From an uncultured Acetatifactor sp. (GTDB taxonomy: Bacteria; Bacillota; Clostridia; Lachnospirales; Lachnospiraceae): a stretch of 64,000 nucleotides of DNA. The position numbers were made by a program, and so were the translations under genes. Below are positions 58,430 to 64,000 of this stretch, piece by piece. The first letter of the stretch is position 1. Every line of letters starts with the position of its first letter. The notes beneath the pieces are model-generated. The model worked only from the letters and a program-made list of their open reading frames with translations, did no database searches and was not told the origin of the DNA. Location of the stretch: the NCBI GenBank assembly GCA_910586485.1, contig CAJUIA010000007.1, positions 1-64,000 on the forward strand, read 5' to 3'.

Positions 58430-59017
58430 ATGAGCAGAATTGCAGAAATTCAGCGGAAAACAAAAGAAACCGACATTCGTGTCGCTTTTGGCCTGGACGG
58501 CACGGGCAAGAGCGAAATTTCTACGGGAATCGGCTTTTTTGATCACATGCTGGAGGGTTTTTCCAGGCATGGCTTCTTTGATTTAAATTGTCAGGTTAAG
58601 GGGGACCTTCATGTGGACGGCCACCACACCGTAGAGGACACGGGGATTGTTTTGGGTCAGGCCATTACAAAGGCTCTGGGAGATAAAAGGGGGATCTGCC
58701 GTTACGGCTCCTTTATCCTGCCTATGGATGAAACCCTGGTGCTGTGTGCTGTGGATCTCTGCGGTCGGCCTTACTTAAATTTTGACGCTGTCTTTCCCGT
58801 GGAGCGGGTGGGAGAGTTAGACACCCAGTTGGTCAGAGAATTCTTTTATGCCGTATCCTACAGCGCGGGAATGAACCTGCACATTAAGCTGCTGGACGGC
58901 ATCAATGCCCATCATATGATCGAGGCCATGTTTAAGGCCTTTGCCAAGGCGCTGGATCAGGCAGTCAGCATGGATTCCCGTATTTCTGACGTGCTGAGTA
59001 CCAAGGGCAGTCTGTAG
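58430..59017 (+). CDS. hisB: Imidazoleglycerol-phosphate dehydratase
   Basis: A 195-residue HisB with two repeats, each carrying a metal-binding motif: GFFDHMLEGFSRHG and DGHHTVEDTGI in the first, INAHHMIEAMFKAFAKAL in the second. It dehydrates imidazoleglycerol phosphate to imidazoleacetol phosphate. The start at 58430 follows GGAG seven bases upstream; an ATG twelve bases earlier has a weaker context. hisH, hisA, hisF and hisC are not in this operon. Confidence 0.96.
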   Translation: MSRIAEIQRKTKETDIRVAFGLDGTGKSEISTGIGFFDHMLEGFSRHGFFDLNCQVKGDLHVDGHHTVEDTGIVLGQAITKALGDKRGICRYGSFILPMDETLVLCAVDLCGRPYLNFDAVFPVERVGELDTQLVREFFYAVSYSAGMNLHIKLLDGINAHHMIEAMFKAFAKALDQAVSMDSRISDVLSTKGSL

Positions 59018-59051
59018 GAAATACTACAAGAGAGAAAGGTTGAATTAAAAA

Positions 59052-60338
59052 ATGACAGTTAAGAAATTTGTCCCCTGCATTTATTTATACCATGGCCATG
59101 CGGTAAGAAGCCTTAAGGATACGGCCGTGGTGGAGACGGATCCCCTGCGGCTGGTGCAGCTTTATAATGAAAACGGCGCCGATGAGCTGCTGGTATTCGA
59201 TATGTCGGAGAATGACGAAGAGCATGAGGCGGCGCTGGACCTTTTAAAGGAGATCTGCGCCCTTGCCGAGATGAACGTGACCGGCGCCGGCAACGTGAAG
59301 CGCATGGAAGATATTAAAAAACTGCTGTATGCCGGATGCACGCGGGCGGTACTGGATTACGAAAAGCAGGAGAATATCAATATTACCGAGGAGGTGTCCT
59401 TAAAGTTCGGCCGCGAAAAGCTGCTTGTATCCTACAATGATCCATCTGTGCTGGAGGCTAATCGGGAACTGACGGAAAAATATGTCTGCGGGCTGATTTT
59501 GATGAATCCTCATCAAATCCGGGAAACGGAAAGCCTGACAGAGCTGCCCTTTTATGTGCAGATCAATCAGATTGCCCTGAATAAGCTGATGGAAATATTG
59601 GCCTATCAAAACGTCTGCGGTGTTACTGGCAACACGATCAACGATAATTTCAGGGAAATCGGAACGCTTAAGAAAATGTGCCGAGAGAACGGCGTTCCGG
59701 TAGTAACCTTTGAAGCTGCCTATTCCTGGGCTGATTTTAAGAAAAACAAGGATGGCATGGTGCCGGTGGTGGTGCAGGATTACAGGACCCTGGAGGTGCT
59801 GATGGTGGCTTATATGAATGAGGAAGCATACCGGCAGACCATAGCCTGCGGGCGCATGACCTATTTCAGCAGGGGCCGCAATGAGCTGTGGCTGAAGGGC
59901 GAAACCAGCGGTCATTATCAATATGTGAAGAGTCTTACTGCCGACTGCGACATGGATACCATTCTGGCAAAGGTATCCCAGGTGGGAGCCGCCTGCCATA
60001 CCGGGGCCAGAAGCTGCTTCTTTCATGAAATTGCCAGCAAGGAGTATGAGGCCAGCGAAAATCCCCTGCAGGTCTTTGAAGACGTGCTGAATGTGATCAA
60101 GGACCGCAAGCTTCACCCGAAAGAAGGATCTTATACCAATTATCTGTTCGATAAGGGAATCGACAAGATTTTAAAAAAGCTGGGAGAGGAAGCTACGGAA
60201 ATCGTGATTGCCGCCAAGAATCCCAATGCCAACGAGGTAAAGTACGAGATGAGCGATTTTCTTTATCATATGATGGTCCTGATGGTGGAAAAGGGTGTGA
60301 GCTGGGAAGAGATCACCACGGAGCTGGCAAATCGGTAA
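59052..60338 (+). CDS. hisIE: HisIE with an N-terminal HisA/HisF-like barrel
   Basis: A 428-residue fusion in three parts. Residues 1-220 resemble a HisA/HisF barrel (KKFVPCIYLYHGHAV, ENGADELLVFDMSE, IKKLLYAGCTRAVL). However, the first catalytic Asp, normally in PC(L/I)D, is Tyr (PCIYL), and the second, normally near residue 130, is also absent, so it should not catalyse. Residues 221-320 are phosphoribosyl-AMP cyclohydrolase (HisI) with the zinc cysteines in DCDMDTI, AACHTG and SCFF. Residues 335-428 are phosphoribosyl-ATP pyrophosphatase (HisE) with KKLGEEATEIVIAAK. It carries out the second and third steps of histidine synthesis. The role of the barrel is unknown; binding ProFAR or holding HisA/HisF partners is possible. 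Confidence 0.9.
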   Translation: MTVKKFVPCIYLYHGHAVRSLKDTAVVETDPLRLVQLYNENGADELLVFDMSENDEEHEAALDLLKEICALAEMNVTGAGNVKRMEDIKKLLYAGCTRAVLDYEKQENINITEEVSLKFGREKLLVSYNDPSVLEANRELTEKYVCGLILMNPHQIRETESLTELPFYVQINQIALNKLMEILAYQNVCGVTGNTINDNFREIGTLKKMCRENGVPVVTFEAAYSWADFKKNKDGMVPVVVQDYRTLEVLMVAYMNEEAYRQTIACGRMTYFSRGRNELWLKGETSGHYQYVKSLTADCDMDTILAKVSQVGAACHTGARSCFFHEIASKEYEASENPLQVFEDVLNVIKDRKLHPKEGSYTNYLFDKGIDKILKKLGEEATEIVIAAKNPNANEVKYEMSDFLYHMMVLMVEKGVSWEEITTELANR

Positions 60339-60398
60339 GCAAGAAGCCGTGCCATGTTTTCGCCTTTTACATAAGACTTAGCGCCAATTTACTTTTTT

Positions 60399-60459
60399 AC
60401 GCCTCCATTCTGCGATATACTTTTAAATAGGTACATGCAAAAGTCTGGAGGCGTTTTTT
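60399..60459 (+). promoter_or_regulatory. Hairpin that hides the ribosome binding site of the 60.5-kb gene
   Basis: ACGCCTCCA (60399-60407) pairs perfectly with TGGAGGCGT (60446-60454), which contains the GGAGG ribosome binding site of the next gene. Six T follow directly and lead into its ATG. The same element could therefore end hisIE transcripts and block translation of the next gene. The 38-base loop is AT-rich and could hold a binding site. Confidence 0.6.
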
Positions 60460-61761
60460 ATGTTTAAGACAGTAGAAAAACCAATAATAAACAGGAAAAA
60501 GACAAGTTTTAATACGCCCGCTGCAACAGAAGAAAGCAGCTGCAATCTTTCTGCCGCGGCAGATTTTGCTGATCGGAGCATCCGTTACCATAAAGAAAGT
60601 CCGATGCCTGTGGTGCAGATGATACGTAAACGAGTAAAGGGACGAGACGATACCTTTACAGCAACGGACATTTATTATGATAAGACGGACGGCCAATATT
60701 ATACGGGAGTAACTAAGGAAAGCTCCGGAGAGGTAACCGTTCCCAGAGCAGAATATCAGGAATATAACCGGCTTCTTTCTCCTGATTCCGGTAGTCCGAA
60801 TATTCCTCCAAGGGAACGGATGGCTAAGAACACCATTCTCGCAAAAGCGAAACGGGGTGAAACTATAAAATATGTCACTAACATCGTGGAAAAAGACGAG
60901 GCGGCTGAAGAAGAGACTGCCGAAGAGGAAATAGAAGCTGCGGATATTGACGCAAGCGCTGACATTTTTTCGGAAGGAAATGCCATGCCTGCCCCGCCAA
61001 AGACAGTGCGGCTTTATGCGGAAGGCAATATGAAGCTTGCTGCTTCCCTTGCAAAGGCTTTTGGGCAATCCGGCAAATACGGTCTGTTCGAAGGCCTGGA
61101 TGCAGAAACTACATTGGCCGATGCCAGTGCAGATACACCGGAAGCACTTATTAAGGCCACGGAGTTCGATTCTCTGGATGGACTTGGCAGTCGATATGAA
61201 CAAGAGGAACAGGAAGGAGAGGTGATAAGTAAAATGATGGAGATGATCACCCCACTGGAAAACCTGGAGGCTTCCTTTGGCGGCCGCACCGGCAATATGA
61301 CCCGACGTGTGGAAGCTGCTGCAGACCGTCCAAAACGGCAGTATGACATTATTCAGGCTACGTTCTTTTGGGTGCCGGACGATACAAACGATCAGAATTT
61401 TGAAAATCTGCAGGCTTTTATGATAAATCAGGCAGAAAAACTCAAGGAAGGCGGAAAGATCAGGGTCATTCTGACGGATAAAAATACCAAAATAGCAGGC
61501 AAAGAAAATCTTAATCATTATCGCGATGTTGCAAACCGGCTGGCAGAAGATCCGGATTTGAAACACATATATGATATAGATAAAAAAGTTTTTAAAAAAC
61601 GGAACATGCGCAGAAAAAAAGTCAGACAAACGTATGCCAATAAATTAACTACTCTGGAAATGAATGCGGCAGGTTTCAAACATACGCGTACAGAGGGGGG
61701 GATACTGGTAAAATCTTTCGGTGACCTGATCATAACGGCTGTGCGGAAACCGCAGCAATGA
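60460..61761 (+). CDS. Unassigned protein with C-terminal BMT5-like Rossmann domain
   Basis: A 433-residue protein. Residues 1-120 are polar and contain PMPVVQMIRKRVKGRDD and YYDKTDGQYYTG; residues 145-170 are Glu/Ala/Asp-rich. From about residue 180 the order matches BMT5-like rRNA methyltransferase domains: RLYAEGNMKLAASLAKAF as the cofactor loop, KATEFDSLDGL as the acidic second strand, YDIIQATFFWVPD, KLKEGGKIRVIL and the final AGFKHTRT. The standard GEGxFSF cofactor motif is altered (AEGNMKL), so activity is doubtful. It lies behind the histidine operon with a hidden ribosome binding site and its own terminator. No secretion signal is seen. The family call rests on pattern, not search. 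Confidence 0.6.
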   Translation: MFKTVEKPIINRKKTSFNTPAATEESSCNLSAAADFADRSIRYHKESPMPVVQMIRKRVKGRDDTFTATDIYYDKTDGQYYTGVTKESSGEVTVPRAEYQEYNRLLSPDSGSPNIPPRERMAKNTILAKAKRGETIKYVTNIVEKDEAAEEETAEEEIEAADIDASADIFSEGNAMPAPPKTVRLYAEGNMKLAASLAKAFGQSGKYGLFEGLDAETTLADASADTPEALIKATEFDSLDGLGSRYEQEEQEGEVISKMMEMITPLENLEASFGGRTGNMTRRVEAAADRPKRQYDIIQATFFWVPDDTNDQNFENLQAFMINQAEKLKEGGKIRVILTDKNTKIAGKENLNHYRDVANRLAEDPDLKHIYDIDKKVFKKRNMRRKKVRQTYANKLTTLEMNAAGFKHTRTEGGILVKSFGDLIITAVRKPQQ

Positions 61762-61823
61762 CAGCATAACTCACATAATCAGGTTATCCAATGCCATTCT
61801 TCACGATATATCGCAATAACGTC

Positions 61824-61853
61824 AAAAAGCTACCGTTTACAGGTAGCTTTTTT
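61824..61853 (+). terminator. Terminator of the 60.5-kb gene
   Basis: AAAAAGCTACC and GGTAGCTTTTTT form an 11-bp stem with a seven-base loop and a T-run. I see no gene between here and 62022. Confidence 0.88.
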
Positions 61854-62022
61854 CAGGCACAACTCTATATAACACTCTACCATATCCTCTAAAAAAAGTC
61901 TAGTATTATTTTTTGTTTTCGCTATACTTGTGTTATAGCTCAGCCAGACGATACGAGCAGAAGTTCTACAAAACACCGGCGGGAATCCGGTAATTATTCG
62001 GCAACAGCATGAAGGAGGGCCC

Positions 62023-64000
62023 ATGAAAAACACAGACAGGAAAGCGGAAGAGCAGTATCTGCAGGAAACCATGCAGGTTATTCAGCGTAATCTTGCAAAT
62101 TACGGCGGAGAAGTGAGCCGTATGCAGGGTGAGATTGATGAAATGCTGGAGCATTATCACGATAATGACGTGGAGCTTTGGACGCTGTTGAACAACACGA
62201 TCACCCTGAACGATCATATGAAGCGGGCCATGGAACGCAATGAGCGGGCCAGCCGCAAGCCTTATTTCGGCAGGATTATTTTCCGAGATGAAACCTTACA
62301 AAAGCAGGAATCTCTGTATATCGGGAAGGGCGGCATTTCCAGGGACAATACGCACTGGATGGTAGTGGACTGGCGGGCCCCCGTGGCCAACGCCTATTAC
62401 GAGAACGGCCTGGGAAAGTGCAGCTATGCTGCCCCGGGGGGAAAGGAGATTCCCATTGATCTGCAGATGAAGCGGACCTTTGAGATTGAAGATGGGAAGC
62501 TGCTGGATTATTTTGACACGGAGGTGGTGGCCAACGACGATCTGCTGATGAAGTATCTCTCCAAAAACAAGGAAGCGGTGCTGGGAGAAATCGTAGCCAC
62601 CATCCAAAAGGAGCAGAATGAGATTATCCGGAAATCTCCCTATCATAACCTGATTGTCCAGGGCGTTGCAGGCTCCGGCAAGACCACCGTAGCCATGCAC
62701 CGGATTTCCTTTATCCTGTACAATTATCAGGAACGCTTCCGACCGGAGGATTTTTATATTGTGGGCAGTAACCGCATCCTGCTCAATTATATTACCGGCG
62801 TGCTGCCGGATCTGGATGTCCACGGCGTAAAGCAGATGACCATGGAGCAGTTGTTTATCCGCCTGCTCTATGAGGACTGGGATGAAAAGAAATATCAGGT
62901 GAAATCCGTTTCCAGCAGCCGAAATATTGTCAAGGGCACAGAGGAATGGTATCTGGCGCTGGAAAGCTTTATCCGTAAGCTGGAGTGGGATACTATCCGC
63001 CGGGAAAGTGTTTATCTGGATCCCAGACAGTTTGTGGAAGGTCTGCAGGACGGCAGAAACGGCATTTTTGACAGACGGGAAGAGGACAAAAAAGCCGGCA
63101 TCAGTTCCAAGCCGGTCTGTCTGGTGGAAAGTGAGGCGGTGGAGCGGTACATTACCCAAAATCCCACGGTATCCATCCAGAGCAAAATCAATATGCTGAA
63201 CGAGCGCCTGCTCATTAAGATCAAGGACGAATTCTTAGGCAAGGGCGTCAAATATACGGAGAACGAGCGGAAGGCCATTTTAAAAGCCTATAGAGGCTAT
63301 TACGGAGGACGGCAGTGGAAGAAGTCCATCTATGAGCTGTACCGGGAATTTTTGGCGTTACATCCGTGCCATTCCACGGCTGGCAGCGCTGCCTCGGAGC
63401 CTTCTGACCCCAACGCTTTTGATGTGTATGACCTGGCAGCTCTGGCGCTGTTGTACAAAAGAGTAAAGGAGACGGAGGTGATCAGCGAGGCTCATCATGT
63501 GGTCATTGACGAGGCCCAGGATTTCGGGATGATGGCTTATCGGGTACTCCATACCTGTATCAGGGACTGCACCTATACCGTTATGGGCGATGTGTCCCAG
63601 AATATTCACTTCGGCTATGGTTTACAGGACTGGGAAGCATTGAAAAAGCTGTTGCTTCCGGATCCTATGGACTCCTTCGGTATCCTGCGCAAGAGCTATC
63701 GAAACACCATAGAAATATCGGAATTTGCCACAAATATCCTTCGCCATGGCAGCTTTTCCATCTATCCGGCAGAGCCCATTATCCGCCACGGCAATCAGGT
63801 AACCGTGGAACATGCCGCAGTAAACGCCTCCGTAGAAGATTTGTTCCGGCGAGCTGCCGAAATCTGCCGCGGCTGGCAGGAGCAGAAGCTTGACACCATC
63901 GCTGTGATATGCAGGGACATTGAGGAAGCTTTCAAAGCAGCGGCACAGCTTTCCAGGTATATTGAGATTATGGAGAGTGATCTGGAAAAGGCCGCTTTCG
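62023..64000 (+). CDS. HelD-type RNA polymerase recycling helicase (partial, cut by window end)
   Basis: The first 659 residues of a UvrD/Rep-like protein of the HelD family. Residues 1-60 are a helical coiled-coil arm (AEEQYLQETMQVIQRNLANYG), followed by PYFGRIIFRD and the WRAPVANAYYE motif characteristic of HelD. Walker A is GVAGSGKTT near residue 212, Walker B VIDEAQDFG near 492, and the next motif is SYRNTIEISEFA near 560. HelD proteins release stalled RNA polymerase from DNA and nucleic acids. The ATG follows GAAGGAGG. The gene continues past 64000, so the C-terminal motifs are unseen. Confidence 0.9.
   Translation, partial: MKNTDRKAEEQYLQETMQVIQRNLANYGGEVSRMQGEIDEMLEHYHDNDVELWTLLNNTITLNDHMKRAMERNERASRKPYFGRIIFRDETLQKQESLYIGKGGISRDNTHWMVVDWRAPVANAYYENGLGKCSYAAPGGKEIPIDLQMKRTFEIEDGKLLDYFDTEVVANDDLLMKYLSKNKEAVLGEIVATIQKEQNEIIRKSPYHNLIVQGVAGSGKTTVAMHRISFILYNYQERFRPEDFYIVGSNRILLNYITGVLPDLDVHGVKQMTMEQLFIRLLYEDWDEKKYQVKSVSSSRNIVKGTEEWYLALESFIRKLEWDTIRRESVYLDPRQFVEGLQDGRNGIFDRREEDKKAGISSKPVCLVESEAVERYITQNPTVSIQSKINMLNERLLIKIKDEFLGKGVKYTENERKAILKAYRGYYGGRQWKKSIYELYREFLALHPCHSTAGSAASEPSDPNAFDVYDLAALALLYKRVKETEVISEAHHVVIDEAQDFGMMAYRVLHTCIRDCTYTVMGDVSQNIHFGYGLQDWEALKKLLLPDPMDSFGILRKSYRNTIEISEFATNILRHGSFSIYPAEPIIRHGNQVTVEHAAVNASVEDLFRRAAEICRGWQEQKLDTIAVICRDIEEAFKAAAQLSRYIEIMESDLEKAAF

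Noticed and set aside
33640..60385. A shared 18-base sequence (TTTTACATxAGACTTAGC) after rpmB and after hisIE
   Set aside because: One mismatch in 18 bases is expected by chance about once or more in a window this size, and the surroundings do not match.
60397..61629. A 410-codon minus-strand open frame opposite the 433-residue gene
   Set aside because: Its translation is rich in Phe, Cys and Ser as expected for antisense of a Glu/Lys-rich frame. The plus-strand frame has a good ribosome binding site and a matching terminator.

Overview
The window reads as a chromosomal segment of an anaerobic, endospore-forming Firmicute of the Lachnospiraceae type. This rests on strong AGGAGG-like ribosome binding sites, TTGACA/TATAAT promoters with 17-base spacers, moderate GC, sporulation genes (gerW, ylbJ), a Firmicutes-type recU, FakA/FakB fatty-acid kinase parts, zapA, short-form hisG with hisZ, and a methionine synthase without a reactivation domain. 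It is mostly housekeeping chromosome with small accessory inserts. No tRNA, rRNA, CRISPR array, prophage or intact insertion sequence was found.

Layout. 0.1-6.9 kb, minus strand: an unusual sigma factor with a long C-terminal extension, then a surface-sugar operon (dTDP-sugar isomerase and aminotransferase, family 2 glycosyltransferase, polytopic GT-C-like protein, GtrA flippase). 7.0-8.5 kb: two small membrane proteins and a lipoprotein. 8.6-15.4 kb: metH, ilvB, two acetolactate synthase small-subunit genes separated by a MITE-like inverted-repeat element, and ilvC with a strong terminator. 15.6-21.4 kb: lipoprotein, DedA, a glycolipid-type glycosyltransferase and a two-component system. 21.4-26.4 kb: leuC-leuD behind a structured leader, a MATE exporter, ruvA-ruvB. 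26.5-33.9 kb: zapA, a U32 (RlhA-like) protein, a Nudix hydrolase, a degenerate HD-GYP protein, DUF2953-gerW, a 55-residue membrane protein, a coiled-coil protein ending in a J-like motif, and rpmB.

34.1-46.8 kb: an asp23-like gene, fakA, recG, an AAA-ATPase/PD-(D/E)XK protein, degV (fakB), a topoisomerase IV-like parE-parC pair, rsmD, coaD and a coiled-coil protein. 46.9-54.8 kb: a membrane-anchored cell-wall amidase overlapping ylbJ tail to tail, rsuA-like and rluA-like pseudouridine synthases, HAD, SDR, an AT-rich GNAT patch with a decayed GNAT fragment, and recU. 54.8-60.3 kb: the histidine operon hisZ-hisG-hisD-DUF2442-hisB-hisIE, whose last gene carries an extra, apparently dead, HisA/HisF-like barrel. 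60.4-64.0 kb: an unassigned protein with a BMT5-like Rossmann domain whose ribosome binding site lies in a hairpin, then a HelD-type helicase cut by the window end.

Most worth a second look: the barrel-HisIE fusion with an embedded DUF2442 gene, the 433-residue BMT5-like protein with its sequestered start, the 206-bp MITE-like element in the ilv cluster, the start-codon hairpin repeats at 2.4 and 30.9 kb, the HD-GYP protein that has lost its HD histidine, and the sigma factor with a roughly 350-residue C-terminal domain.
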